64,000 nucleotides of DNA from Geobacter sp. AOG1 (GCF_019972315.1 NZ_BLIZ01000001.1:1066513-1130512); one strand, 5' to 3'. Counted from the first letter of the stretch, positions 7,537 to 18,360 are shown. Translations and numbers: made by a program. Notes: generated from the sequence alone by a model not told the origin.

Positions 7537-8031
7537 ATGGCAACTTCACGTGGCAAGCAATTGGCTGAAATAATCGGGCAGAAAGTAGCAGCCCTGAAAC
7601 AGGTATGCCAGGGGGTGGACGAGAACCTGGCTTCGCGCGCGCCGACGGACCGGTGGTCACCCAAGGAGATTCTTTCCCACCTCTGCGGTCCCGAGGGGGT
7701 CGGTCACCTGCCGCTCCTCAGGGCCTTTGTCGACAACGATTGCCCGCTGCTCGTTCTCGATGCCGGCAATCCGTTTTATACCGAACAGCGAGCTGCCATG
7801 AGCTTCAGTGAGCTGGTGGCGGAGTGTGAGTTGAATTATCGGCGGGTTGCCGACTTTGCGGCTGGGCTGACCGAGGAGCAACTGGCACGGACAGCGCATA
7901 TCCCGGAACTGAAGGATTCTCCCCTGGGCGAGTATCCGACGCTGGACGGAATGATCTATGGCCTGGGCGAGTACCATATCCAGTTCCACATCGATCACCT
8001 GGGCGAGATTCTGGCGGCTCTGGCAGGTTAG
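7537..8031 (+). CDS. DinB-superfamily protein
   Basis: A 164-residue four-helix-bundle protein of the DinB/YfiT superfamily, recognised from the order RWSPKEILSHLC (first metal-ligand histidine), a central helix pair, and YHIQFHIDHLGEIL near the end, giving the three-histidine site. Start ATG has CAGGAGGTG upstream. Members are thiol transferases or of unknown activity; the substrate cannot be told. It precedes an alkyltransferase-like gene by 18 bases and may share its transcript, which would suit an alkylation or thiol-stress context. Confidence 0.8.
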   Translation: MATSRGKQLAEIIGQKVAALKQVCQGVDENLASRAPTDRWSPKEILSHLCGPEGVGHLPLLRAFVDNDCPLLVLDAGNPFYTEQRAAMSFSELVAECELNYRRVADFAAGLTEEQLARTAHIPELKDSPLGEYPTLDGMIYGLGEYHIQFHIDHLGEILAALAG

Positions 8032-8049
8032 GGGATAATCTGACACGAC

Positions 8050-8400
8050 ATGACTGCCAGCCCCCTCTATAGTAGCATCTACGCCCATGTCCGCCGGGTT
8101 CCGGCAGGGCGGGTCACAACCTACGGCCGCATCGCCCGGCAGGTCGCTTGTACGGCGCGTACCGTCGGCTTCGCCATGGCAGCGCTGCCGGCCGGCCACG
8201 ATGTCCCGTGGCAGCGGGTGATCAACAGCCAGGGGAAAGTCAGCCCACGCCGCAGCGGTGACGGCGATCTCATCCAACGGCAGCTGCTGGAAGCCGAAGG
8301 TGTGCAGTTCGATGCCCGGGGACGGGTCGATCTCGTCCGCTACGGCTGGGATCCAGATGGCGGTCGCGCAGGGCGGAACCGGACTAAGGAGCGATTATGA
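8050..8400 (+). CDS. Alkyltransferase-like protein (ATL), MGMT fold
   Basis: A 116-residue protein with the DNA-binding half of O6-alkylguanine-DNA alkyltransferase: SIYAHVRRVPAGRVTTYGRIA and RTVGFAMAALP. The active-site motif PCHRV is replaced by PWQRV, with Trp54 in place of the alkyl-accepting cysteine. This is the defining change of ATL proteins, which bind alkylated guanine and hand it to nucleotide excision repair instead of repairing it. It overlaps the following DUF1653 gene by four bases. Confidence 0.92.
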   Translation: MTASPLYSSIYAHVRRVPAGRVTTYGRIARQVACTARTVGFAMAALPAGHDVPWQRVINSQGKVSPRRSGDGDLIQRQLLEAEGVQFDARGRVDLVRYGWDPDGGRAGRNRTKERL

Positions 8401-8636
8401 ATCAGGTACCTGCGCCGGGACTCTACCGGCATTACAAGGGTGGGGAGTACCGGGTCATCGGCACGGCGCGCCACAGTGAGACCGACGAACTGCTGGTGGT
8501 CTACCGCTGTCTCTACGATAACGACTCCCTCTGGGTACGGCCCCTGGCGATGTTCATGGAGAGGGTGATCGTTGCCGGGCAGGAGGTGCCGCGCTTCACC
8601 CCCATTGACGCGGAAATTCTGGAGCACCCGGCATGA
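8397..8636 (+). CDS. DUF1653 protein
   Basis: A 79-residue protein with the DUF1653 pattern: PGLYRHYKGGEYRVIGTARHSE, LLVVYRCLYD, LWVRPLAMFMERV. Function unknown. The ATGA overlap with the alkyltransferase-like gene indicates coupled translation, and a hairpin follows 38 bases later, so the two (possibly with DinB) form a unit. Confidence 0.9.
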   Translation: MNQVPAPGLYRHYKGGEYRVIGTARHSETDELLVVYRCLYDNDSLWVRPLAMFMERVIVAGQEVPRFTPIDAEILEHPA

Positions 8637-8674
8637 TCGGCCCGACAGTCATTAAGGGACATCATACGTAATGC

Positions 8675-8699
8675 AAAAGGCGGCCAATTGGCCGCCTTT
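8675..8699. terminator. GGCGGCC palindrome copy 3
   Basis: Hairpin GGCGGCC-AATT-GGCCGCC with AAAA before and TTT after, preceded by AGGGACATCATACGTAATGC. Convergent gap; can serve both flanking genes. Confidence 0.8.
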
Positions 8700-8760
8700 A
8701 TTGCTTCGTGGCGCTTTTCCGGGAACCTATCTTGTTTTCACTACGAGTGGCGCTCCCCGG

Positions 8761-9156
8761 CTATCGCTCCAACAGCTCCTTCAAGCTGTTCAGATCCTGC
8801 CTGACCAGGGCGGCATCGGCCGCATAGGCCTCGTCGCTCACCCCGGGGAGGCGGAAGAGGGTAAAAAGCATCTCGCTCCCCGAGCCGTTTGTCACCACCC
8901 GCAGCGGCACATAGAGCGTCTCCCCGGAGGGAGGTGTCACGTAATGATCCAGTACACCCAGACTGTTCTGCGGGGCAAGCCTGATCGACATCGGTCCCAG
9001 TGACGTCTCCATCACCCAGTTGTCCTGCTCTTTCCTGATCGACTTACAGAATGTCGTTGCCCACAGGGGAAAATTTTCAAGTGCAGAGACGAACGCGTAA
9101 ACCGCTGCGGGTTCACGCGCGATCTGCATGCTTATGGTAGTTGACGGGTAGATCAT
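8761..9156 (-). CDS. SRPBCC-fold protein
   Basis: A 131-residue protein of the START/Bet v1-like fold, suggested by the N-terminal ISMQIAREPAAVYAFVSALENFPLWATTF (first strand, then the Trp-containing helix) and the alternating strand pattern that follows. Likely a small hydrophobic-ligand binding protein; ligand unknown. A ribosome-binding site GGAGAG precedes the ATG. Monocistronic or paired with the VOC gene upstream on the same strand (39-base gap). Confidence 0.7.
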   Translation of the reverse strand: MIYPSTTISMQIAREPAAVYAFVSALENFPLWATTFCKSIRKEQDNWVMETSLGPMSIRLAPQNSLGVLDHYVTPPSGETLYVPLRVVTNGSGSEMLFTLFRLPGVSDEAYAADAALVRQDLNSLKELLER

Positions 9157-9195
9157 GGTGGCGACTCTCTCCTCTCACCGCTGCCGTTACTGTCG

Positions 9196-9567
9196 TTATT
9201 TCACTGAATGCAGACCAAACATGTTTCCTTCGGTATCGACTGCCAGGGCAATGTAACCGTATTCACCGATGGACCATTTTTCACGCTGCACCAGACCGCC
9301 AGCCGCTGTGACCCTTCCTGACTCGACTGCGCAGTCGTCGCAACTGAAGTAGACTAATGTGCTGTTGCCGCCTGAAGGAACACCGTCCATCTTTACCAGG
9401 GCACCACCGGCGCCCCAGCGGTCCATATCCATCGGAAAACTCCACAACTCTACGTCCGGACTGTTCAGGCGCTCCAGCTTTGTTTGTAAGACCGTCTCGT
9501 AAAAAGCTTTGGCCCGCTCAATGTCCTGCACATATATTTCAAACCAGCATACCGCGTTGTTTTTCAT
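9196..9567 (-). CDS. VOC-family protein (glyoxalase-like)
   Basis: A 123-residue two-module VOC protein: CWFEIYVQDIERAKAFYETVL opens the first beta-alpha-beta unit and the second ends in VDTEGNMFGLHS, carrying the usual glutamate ligand position. Such proteins bind a metal and small electrophiles, but substrate cannot be assigned. GGGAGAACGGCC precedes the ATG. A similar but separate VOC gene is at 44795. Confidence 0.85.
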   Translation of the reverse strand: MKNNAVCWFEIYVQDIERAKAFYETVLQTKLERLNSPDVELWSFPMDMDRWGAGGALVKMDGVPSGGNSTLVYFSCDDCAVESGRVTAAGGLVQREKWSIGEYGYIALAVDTEGNMFGLHSVK

Positions 9568-9643
9568 GGCCGTTCTCCCTTCATGCTCATGGAGTGTTGA
9601 TTCCCATTACTACTTCTGTTCTCAAGCGTCGTATCTTATACGA

Positions 9644-11965
<2,322 letters not shown>

Positions 11966-12044
11966 TCAACTTTTGATATATGTTTTCTGGCGATAGGAGT
12001 ATACTGGGCCTAGAGATGGAAAAGAAGGAAGGGAGGCAAACGTC

Positions 12045-12704
12045 ATGAAAAAGTTACTGATATCAATATTGACGATAGGCGTTACAGCTATGTTCACAGG
12101 TGCTACGCCGGCATTCACTGCCGAACACTCCCATATGGATGCGGCAAAGCAGACAACCGCGACAACTAAAGCAACCGACCTGCAAGCAGGGTTACGTGAC
12201 CTGTGGCTTGGCCACGTCTTCTGGGTGAGGAACGTGGCGGTGGCGACACGATACGGTGATAACGAGGCCGCGAAGGTCGCGGAGGAAAACGTTGTCGCAA
12301 ATGCCAAGGCCATAGCAGGTTCGATCGAACCGTTCTACGGCAAGGCAGCGTCGGACAAGCTGTTTGGCTTGCTGGCGGGGCACTACGGGGCCGTGAAAGA
12401 GTTCATGATCGCCACCTATGGGGACGACAAAGCGGGTAAAGTGACGGCCAAGGACAAATTAATCAAGAATGCAGATGAGATCGCGGCGTTTTTGAGTGGC
12501 GCCAATCCGTATCTGCCCAAAGAAACTCTCAAGGGGCTGCTCTACGCCCATGGTGGTCACCATATTGCCCAGCTTGAGGCGCTGGCCGGCAAGGATTATG
12601 TTGGCGAGGCTAAAGTGTGGGATGAAATGAAGGCCCATATGTATGTCATTGCCGATGCCTTGGCGGGCGGGCTTGCCAAGCAGTTCCCGAAAATGGTGAA
12701 TTGA
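12045..12704 (+). CDS. Exported protein of unknown function
   Basis: A 219-residue protein with a clear signal peptide (MKKLLISILTIGVTAMFTGATPAFTA, cut likely after FTA). The mature part is helical and contains two related blocks, one starting DLWLGHVFWVRNVAVATRYGD and another with LYAHGGHHIAQLEAL; several His residues could bind metal or haem but no CXXCH is present. Not a family I recognise. GGGAGGCAAACGTC provides the ribosome-binding site. Divergent from katG with a 205-base gap that includes an AT-rich imperfect palindrome near 11960-11985, a possible peroxide-regulator site. Confidence 0.75.
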   Translation: MKKLLISILTIGVTAMFTGATPAFTAEHSHMDAAKQTTATTKATDLQAGLRDLWLGHVFWVRNVAVATRYGDNEAAKVAEENVVANAKAIAGSIEPFYGKAASDKLFGLLAGHYGAVKEFMIATYGDDKAGKVTAKDKLIKNADEIAAFLSGANPYLPKETLKGLLYAHGGHHIAQLEALAGKDYVGEAKVWDEMKAHMYVIADALAGGLAKQFPKMVN

Positions 12705-12731
12705 CCAGGCAACTGAGAGGAAGTGAGGGAG

Positions 12732-12757
12732 AAAAGGCGACCAATCGGCCGCCTTTT
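12732..12757. terminator. GGCGGCC palindrome copy 4 (one-base variant)
   Basis: AAAAGGCGACC-AATC-GGCCGCCTTTT, one mismatch in the left arm. Convergent gap between the exported protein and the flavodoxin gene. Confidence 0.8.
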
Positions 12758-12813
12758 CTATTTTGTGCGAAATGTCAGATGTATGAGTGGTTCAGGAGAA
12801 TCCTTTCCCGGTC

Positions 12814-13450
12814 TCAGTGAATGAAGCTGAAGAACGTTTTGTCTTCCCGTTCCGGCGGGGGGATGGCCCCCTTGCCATGCGCCACCAGCTTCAGCAGCCA
12901 GGCCATGTTTTTCCCCAGCACCCGCATGATCTGCACCCCCTCCAGGTCCTGGACCACCTCGCCCGGGGTTCGGCCATGGATTACGTTCCAGTAGTTGGAG
13001 GTCGGCAGCAGCATCTCGGCATAGTTGAGGAAGTTGTTCAGCTGGTCGAAGGTCGGCAAGGCCGCCGGAGCGCCGCACCGCGACCACCGAGGCCCCTACC
13101 TTGTGACGGAGCATGCTGTCATTGACGCCGGTGACGAAGAAGGCGCGGTCCAGGAACGATTTCATGGTGCCGCCGATGGCGGAATAGTGCACCGGGGAGC
13201 CGAGGATGATCCCGTCCGCCCGCTTCATCTTCTGAATCCACTCGTTGACCTCGTCGTTGGGGAGCACGCACTGCTCGTTCCGGTTCTTGACGCATTGATA
13301 GCAGGCGATGCACCCCCTGACCGCCTTGTTCCCCACATGGACGATCTCGGTCTCGATCCCCTCCCGTTCCAGCTCCGCAGTCACCATCTTCAGCGCATGC
13401 CAGGTGTTCCCCTCCTTGTTGGGGCTACCGTTGAATGCCACGACGTTCAT
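12814..13450 (-). pseudogene. NADPH-dependent FMN reductase-like flavoprotein, frameshifted
   Basis: The N-terminal part (MNVVAFNGSPNKEGNT, the FMN phosphate loop, then RGCIACYQCVKN and ADGIILGSPVHYSA) is a flavodoxin-fold reductase. Around 13055-13065 the frame breaks after VAVRRSGG and the family's continuation PTFDQLNNFLNYAEMLLPTSNYWNVIHG is found in the next frame, ending at 12814. The total length is one base more than a multiple of three, consistent with a single extra base (a TT at the break). Either a recent pseudogene or a sequencing error. GGAGAACGT precedes the ATG. Downstream member of the TetR-PAS operon. Confidence 0.85.
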
Positions 13451-13494
13451 ACGTTCTCCTTTGTCATGAGATAACTTCAAATGCCCGTTTCACC

Positions 13495-13899
13495 TCACCC
13501 GCAGTTGCAGGTGGAGCAGCCGGCGGCGGCACACGTCTTCGGAACCATCTCCGCCTTCGCCCATTCGGTGATATCCGCGGCAAAATGCAGATACAGATCG
13601 CTGCTGCCGGCCAGGGGGATCCAGTACGAGTCCAGAACGGCGCCTGCGAAGTCGAACCAGCCGACGACCCGCTTGGCGGTCTGCTCGGCCAGCGCCTGGT
13701 TGGCCTGGCACCCTTTGTGGTGCTCTTTCTCTCCCATTTCGACGCAGCGGATGCCGGTAGGGTAGCCGACCGCCTCCCCCGCCTTGTTTACGGCGAGGAT
13801 CGTCCGGTCCTTGTGGACCAGCATGACGGGAAAGGGGAAGTTGTCGCAGAAGAGGTGGAAGTTACTGCGGGTTTCAGCGCTGATTTCGTGTACTGCCAT
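13495..13899 (-). CDS. Small PAS-like protein with Cys-rich tail
   Basis: A 134-residue single-domain protein. FPFPVMLVHKDRTILAVNKAGEAVGYPTGIRC resembles the start of a PAS sensor domain, and the central part HHKGCQANQALAEQ could carry a ligand-binding His. It ends KTCAAAGCSTCNCG, four cysteines in 11 residues, suited to metal binding or redox. AAAAGGAGCACCAC precedes the ATG. It lies between a TetR regulator and a flavodoxin-like reductase on the same strand, so a sensory or electron-transfer role is possible. I do not recognise a named family. Confidence 0.7.
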   Translation of the reverse strand: MAVHEISAETRSNFHLFCDNFPFPVMLVHKDRTILAVNKAGEAVGYPTGIRCVEMGEKEHHKGCQANQALAEQTAKRVVGWFDFAGAVLDSYWIPLAGSSDLYLHFAADITEWAKAEMVPKTCAAAGCSTCNCG

Positions 13900-13969
13900 G
13901 TGTGGTGCTCCTTTTCAGGTTTGCTGTTCATCCGGCGATGCCGGACATGGTGACGGTATCGTTGGGTGA

Positions 13970-14557
13970 CTACGGTTTCGTGAGGACGGTGCTGAAGAGG
14001 GTGTCGATGAAGTCCCGCACCGGTTGGGGGGATCTCATGACTTTGGCGCTGAGGATGGCCCCCTCCCAGCCGGAAAAGATAAATCCGGCAATGACGTGGG
14101 GGTCATAGGATCGGGGGAGCTCTCCCGCCTGCTGGGCTTCACTGATGCAGACGGCAAAACGCTCCCGCCAGGAGAGGATGATTTCGTCGAGGCGGCCGCG
14201 CAGCCGGTCGTTGCTGGCGGCCAGCTCCTGCCCCAGATCGCCGATCAGGCAGCCGACCGTGCAGTGGTGCTCGGCCAGCTGGGTCAGACCCCGTTCGAGA
14301 AAAATCCGCAGTCGCTCCAGCGGAGTTGCCGATTCATCCGCCAGGAAGACGTCCAGCCGGGCCAGAAAACGGCCGGCAAAGGCCTCGATGACCGCCAGGC
14401 CGAATTCTTCCTTGCTGCCGAAGTGGTGGTAGAAGCAGCCTTTCGGTACCCCTGCCTGCTTCAGCACGGTGTCGATGCCGGTGGCGTTGTACCCACCGGT
14501 GGCAAACAGCTGCATCCCTGTTTTTATCAGCTCCGCTCGTGTGTCGCGTCTGGTCAT
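13970..14557 (-). CDS. TetR/AcrR-family transcriptional regulator
   Basis: A 195-residue regulator. The helix-turn-helix is LIKTGMQLFATGGYNATGIDTVLKQAGVPKGCFYHHFGSKEEF at about residues 9-53, and the ligand domain follows. CTVGCLIGDLGQELA marks the subgroup of YcdC/AcuR-like regulators. First gene of a minus-strand run with the PAS-like and flavodoxin genes. A 20-base palindrome sits just upstream of the start and probably mediates autoregulation. No clear ribosome-binding site before the ATG. Confidence 0.92.
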   Translation of the reverse strand: MTRRDTRAELIKTGMQLFATGGYNATGIDTVLKQAGVPKGCFYHHFGSKEEFGLAVIEAFAGRFLARLDVFLADESATPLERLRIFLERGLTQLAEHHCTVGCLIGDLGQELAASNDRLRGRLDEIILSWRERFAVCISEAQQAGELPRSYDPHVIAGFIFSGWEGAILSAKVMRSPQPVRDFIDTLFSTVLTKP

Positions 14558-14565
14558 GGATACAT

Positions 14566-14585
14566 ACTAGACAGAACGGTCTAGT
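14566..14585. promoter_or_regulatory. Candidate TetR operator
   Basis: Perfect palindrome ACTAGAC-AGAACG-GTCTAGT starting 9 bases upstream of the TetR start codon, typical in length and position for TetR-family operators. Confidence 0.7.
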
Positions 14586-14704
14586 ATGGTCAAGGGTTTT
14601 TTTTACGTACCGTGGGCGAAGGCCTCGATTCATACCCCCTCGCGTTTTGCACGCGACAGGATTACAATTACTATCATGACTACATAGTACGGGAGGTGGC
14701 TGAC

Positions 14705-15163
14705 ATGGTAGACATTCTTCATCGAATCGGGATCAAAGCCCCTGCGGCTCGGGTCTATAACGCGTTGACAACTTTGGAAGGTCTGGCCCACTGGTGGACC
14801 GACGAAGTTCTGGGCGATACCCAGGTCGGAGGAAAGATCGAATTCCGCTTTCGCACGCAGTCAGGCGAACTTCTGGGCGGAATGGTCATGGAAGTGCAGG
14901 AGCTCAACGATAACAAAGATGTGCGATGGCGCTGCGTAGAGGGGCCGGAGGAATGGGTTGGCACTGACATCACGTTCCAACTGACAGAGCAGGACAACCA
15001 GACGATTGTCCTCTTCGGCCACAGAAACTGGCGCGAGGCTGTTGAGGCAACCTATCACTGCAGTATGAAGTGGGCCACGTTCCTGTTAAGCCTGCGTGAG
15101 TATGTGGAAACAGGGAGAGGGAAGCCCTCACCCCATGATCTGAAAATCGATAACTGGAATTAA
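14705..15163 (+). CDS. SRPBCC/AHSA1-domain protein
   Basis: A 152-residue protein of the Activator-of-Hsp90 homology (START-like) fold: HRIGIKAPAARVYNALTTLEGLAHWWTDEV at the N-terminus, then FRFRTQSGELLGGMVMEV and a C-terminal long helix SMKWATFLLSLREYVETG. Bacterial members are small-ligand binding proteins of largely unknown role. The ATG at 14705 follows ACGGGAGGTGGCTGAC. Followed by a terminator at 15198. Confidence 0.85.
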   Translation: MVDILHRIGIKAPAARVYNALTTLEGLAHWWTDEVLGDTQVGGKIEFRFRTQSGELLGGMVMEVQELNDNKDVRWRCVEGPEEWVGTDITFQLTEQDNQTIVLFGHRNWREAVEATYHCSMKWATFLLSLREYVETGRGKPSPHDLKIDNWN

Positions 15164-15197
15164 ATCCACCGTCCGGTTATCAGCCAATCTCACATAA

Positions 15198-15233
15198 AAA
15201 GAGGCCAAGGGTCGCATACCCCTTGGCCTCTTT
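15198..15233 (+). terminator. Rho-independent terminator
   Basis: Stem AAAGAGGCCAAGG / CCTTGGCCTCTTT with a ten-base loop, 35 bases after the AHSA1-type gene; T-rich after the stem. Confidence 0.85.
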
Positions 15234-15264
15234 CGTTTATGGCTGATCATTCTTTTGAATAACT

Positions 15265-15411
15265 TAAGGTTGTTCAAAAATAGTCAGATCGACGTACCCG
15301 CAGAAAGTCCCGCGGAGGCGTAGCACCCAAGCAACGGGCATAAACAGCGCTACGCCGCACAAAGGGGCTTTCGAGGACGACGGCGAGATGGCTGTTTTTC
15401 AACAACCTGCT
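15265..15411. repeat. Intergenic imperfect palindrome, copy D (about 147 bp)
   Basis: Outer arms AAGGTTGTTCAAAAATAG and CTGTTTTTCAACAACCT are inverted repeats; the inner part has GGAGGCGTAGC and GCTACGCCGC facing each other, the same inner design as the elements at 780, 55264 and 60148. Located just beyond the stop codon of the decarboxylase gene. Non-coding. Confidence 0.7.
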
Positions 15412-15413
15412 GA

Positions 15414-16733
15414 TTACAGTTTCACATCCAGCTCGTTCTGGTAGATCTGCTCACGCACCTGCTTCTTCCTGATCAGAACCAGTTCGGAACTGCGTGTCCT
15501 CATGACTGCCGGTGGCTTGCGGTGGGAGTTGTAGTTCTCCGGCGACATGCTCTCGGAATAGGCTCCCGTGCCGCCTATGACGACATAGTCACCGATTTCC
15601 GGTTCGGCGATCAGCACCGGCACGATGTTGCCATCATTGTCCAGACGGACCGAATCGCCGCTTTCGCAGCAGCGCCCCACGATCCCGAAGGATTTCAGCC
15701 CGGCCGTCGGCTTGCCGTCATACTCGCTGGAGAGCAGCGTACCGTCCTGGCGGATGATGGCGATGGGGTGCTCGGAGCCGTACAGGAGCGGGCGCGTCAG
15801 CAGCTCCATGCCACCGTCGACGATCAGGAAGTTCAGCTCGTTGGTCAGCTTCTTGTCGATGATCCGGGTGATGATATGGCCCGAGTTGGCGACCACAAAG
15901 GTCCCCGGCTCGATCTCCATCTGCAGTTCGCGGCCGGTCGCCTCCTTGAACTCCTCTATCCGCTGCTTCGCATAGGCGCCCAGCGAGGCGATGTCGGCCT
16001 GTTTTTCCCCCGGCATCCGGGCGACCTTGAGCCCGCCGCCGAAGCTGACCGTGGTGGCATCGGGGAAATAGGTCTTGACGAAGCCCAGTTCGCGGTCGAT
16101 GTTCTCCCGCCATTTTTCCGGGTCCCCCCCGGAACCGATATGGACATGCACCTGGGTGAAGCGCAGCCCCTTTTCGTCGGCCAGGGCCTTTACCGTGGGG
16201 ACGTCGTTCAGGTGCACGCCGAAGCAGGAATATTCGCTGCCGGTATCGCGGGTCTGACTTTCACCGCCGCCGGCGGCCCCCGGATGGACCCTCATGGAGA
16301 GGTCGATGTTGTTCTTTTTGGCGAAGTCGGCAATCAGTTGAAACTGCGTCATGGAGCAGACGTTGTACTTCAGGCCGGCCCGAACCATCTCCTCCAGCTC
16401 TTTGCGCTCCTCACCGGACGGGACCTCCTGGGTGGTCAGCATCATCCGGGCATAGGGAACCCCGGCGGCAAAGGCACGGGCCGCTTCGTCGAGGGACGAG
16501 CAATCAAGATCCAGTCCCTTGTTGGTGACGACCCGCAGGACGGTACGATCCGAGTTTGCCTTCATGGCGTAGCGAACATGCAGGCCGTAGGCATTGGGCA
16601 TGTTCAGCAGCTGGTCGCAGCTGTTTTCTATGTATTCCTGGTCATGCAGATAGACCGGCGTTCCCCACTGCCGGGCTATTTTCGGGATGAGCGTTGCGTC
16701 CAGTCTGGTCGGACCGAAGTATGTCATTGCCAT
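15414..16733 (-). CDS. Diaminopimelate decarboxylase-like PLP enzyme
   Basis: A 439-residue fold-type III decarboxylase. The PLP lysine lies in VRYAMKANSDRTVL near residue 58, the phosphate-binding glycine stretch is FGGGLKVAR, a second-site motif is HIGSGGDPEKW, and the C-terminal partner-subunit cysteine is in GRCCESGD. The central block HPGAAGGGESQTRDTGSEYSCFG departs from standard LysA, so it may act on another amino acid such as lysine, ornithine or a carboxylated polyamine. GTGAGG precedes the ATG by 8 bases. No lysine gene is adjacent. Confidence 0.8.
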   Translation of the reverse strand: MAMTYFGPTRLDATLIPKIARQWGTPVYLHDQEYIENSCDQLLNMPNAYGLHVRYAMKANSDRTVLRVVTNKGLDLDCSSLDEAARAFAAGVPYARMMLTTQEVPSGEERKELEEMVRAGLKYNVCSMTQFQLIADFAKKNNIDLSMRVHPGAAGGGESQTRDTGSEYSCFGVHLNDVPTVKALADEKGLRFTQVHVHIGSGGDPEKWRENIDRELGFVKTYFPDATTVSFGGGLKVARMPGEKQADIASLGAYAKQRIEEFKEATGRELQMEIEPGTFVVANSGHIITRIIDKKLTNELNFLIVDGGMELLTRPLLYGSEHPIAIIRQDGTLLSSEYDGKPTAGLKSFGIVGRCCESGDSVRLDNDGNIVPVLIAEPEIGDYVVIGGTGAYSESMSPENYNSHRKPPAVMRTRSSELVLIRKKQVREQIYQNELDVKL

Positions 16734-16947
16734 GCTTTCAACCTCACAAAATGTGATATGAGCCCGCTCCCCGGCAACGGGAAGAGGGTTACCCTTCTAT
16801 GTACCATTTTCGACCGGCGCAGTGCAACACCGTTCTGGAAGTTTGTTGCAGAAAATGGGGTCACAAAAAAAGATTTTTCAAAACCCCATCCCATGATAGT
16901 TTGAAGGTCGCCGCGCAGAAATCCATCACTTACCATTGGAGGTACAC

Positions 16948-17559
16948 ATGCAACGAATGCTCATCCTGCTGGTTCTGGTCCTTACCCTCGCCACATCCGC
17001 TACCTGCCTGCTGGCAGCGAACACCCTTCCCAAGCCCGATAAATTCGATGAAGAGGAGATCCTGACCGGCGAGCGGCTCGGGACAAAATACGATACGATC
17101 GTCGTCAAGGATTACTCAACGAAGGACGCGGAAATCGCCAACATCGACGATGAAGAAATGAAGATGCTGCAAGACGCGAAAAAAGAGATCGTCAAGGCGC
17201 TTACCGACAGCACGGTGAAGAACCTGAAAAAACATAACATCTTCAAGAAGGTCGAGGCCAACAGCTCAACCAAGACCAGGGCGGTCATCCTGCAGGGAAA
17301 AATCACCAAGTTCAACGGCGGGGTTGGCGCGGCCAAATGGTTCCTGGGCTTCGCGGCCCCCAAGAGCACCAAGACCAACATTTCCATCGATGCCGAATTG
17401 GTCGACGCCGCAACGGGCACCGTGCTGGTGAAGATCAAGGATATCCGCTCCGGCGGAGAAGGCAACACCCTGGGGAGCAGCAACATGACCAAGGCCTTTA
17501 TGGTGCAGGCGCAGGACGAGGGTGAAGAGCTGGCCGAGTTCATAAAAGAAATTTATTGA
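16948..17559 (+). CDS. DUF4410 exported protein
   Basis: A 203-residue protein with a signal peptide (MQRMLILLVLVLTLATSATCLLAA). YDTIVVKDYSTKDAEIANID, then KNLKKHNIFKKVE, then AVILQGKITKFNGGVGAAKWFLGFAA and VDAATGTVLVKIKDIRSGG follow the DUF4410 pattern. These proteins are thought to sit at the outer membrane; the function is unknown. Start follows TTGGAGGTACAC. The 214-base gap upstream of it holds no gene. Confidence 0.8.
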   Translation: MQRMLILLVLVLTLATSATCLLAANTLPKPDKFDEEEILTGERLGTKYDTIVVKDYSTKDAEIANIDDEEMKMLQDAKKEIVKALTDSTVKNLKKHNIFKKVEANSSTKTRAVILQGKITKFNGGVGAAKWFLGFAAPKSTKTNISIDAELVDAATGTVLVKIKDIRSGGEGNTLGSSNMTKAFMVQAQDEGEELAEFIKEIY

Positions 17560-17604
17560 TAGAGAGCAATTTTTCGGAAGTTCCCGTGGCATGATACGTA
17601 CCTC

Positions 17605-17629
17605 AAAAGGCGGCCAACCGGCCGCCTTT
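17605..17629. terminator. GGCGGCC palindrome copy 5
   Basis: GGCGGCC-AACC-GGCCGCC with AAAA before and TTT after, preceded by GGCATGATACGTACCTC. Downstream of the DUF4410 gene. Confidence 0.8.
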
Positions 17630-17730
17630 GCAATTTCTGCTCTTGAAGTTTTACTGCAAGCTGAACCACAATGTATCCTGGAATATCGATCCAGGGAAAG
17701 AGCACGGAGTGACACGAGGTGTAAGCGACG

Positions 17731-18360
17731 ATGTTTGACGGGATTTTCTGGGACAACGACGGGGTGCTGATGGAGACCGAGCACCTCTATTATCAGGCCA
17801 ATGCCGAGGCGCTGGCGCAGGCGGGGGTGAAGCTTTCCCTCGAAGAGTTCTGCCGGATCTCCCTGCGTCAGGGGGAGAGTGTACTTAGCCTCGCCGCCAG
17901 CGACAGCGATGCGGAGGAACTGCGCAGGTTGCGGAACGACATCTATTTCCGGCTGCTGGGTGAGGAAGCACGGGTGTACCCGGGGGTTCACGATACCCTG
18001 GAGCGGCTCCACGGCCGGCTACCCATGGCGATCGTCACCAGCTGCAGGCGGGAGAATTTCCTGCAGATGCATCGCAACAGCGGGCTGCTCGGCTACTTCG
18101 ATTTCATCCTCACCCGCGAGGACTACGGCGCATCCAAGCCCGATCCTGAGCCGTACCGGACCGCCTGTGTCCGTGCCGGGCTCCATCCCGGCCGCTGTCT
18201 GGCCATCGAGGATTCGGAACGGGGGGTTGTTGCCGCCGCCCGGGCCGGTCTGACCGTCGCCGCGATCCCTGGCGACCTTAACCGCGGGGGCGATTTCAGC
18301 GCTGCCCGCTGGCGCTTGGAAGGTATCCGCGAGCTCCCGCCGCTCCTGGGACTCGACTAG
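17731..18360 (+). CDS. HAD-superfamily phosphatase (beta-PGM-like)
   Basis: A 209-residue HAD subfamily IA enzyme. Motif I is FWDNDGVLMETE (Asp nucleophile plus acid/base Asp), motif II IVTSCRRENF, the lysine of motif III in GASKPDPEPY, and motif IV AIEDSERGVVAA. A helical cap lies between motifs I and II. Hydrolyses a phosphorylated metabolite or isomerises a sugar phosphate; substrate unknown. Convergent with the MFS gene that follows. Confidence 0.9.
   Translation: MFDGIFWDNDGVLMETEHLYYQANAEALAQAGVKLSLEEFCRISLRQGESVLSLAASDSDAEELRRLRNDIYFRLLGEEARVYPGVHDTLERLHGRLPMAIVTSCRRENFLQMHRNSGLLGYFDFILTREDYGASKPDPEPYRTACVRAGLHPGRCLAIEDSERGVVAAARAGLTVAAIPGDLNRGGDFSAARWRLEGIRELPPLLGLD

Noticed and set aside
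15522-16904. Plus-strand frame of 460 codons over the decarboxylase
   Set aside because: Arg/Gly/Asp-rich artefact opposite a clear PLP enzyme.
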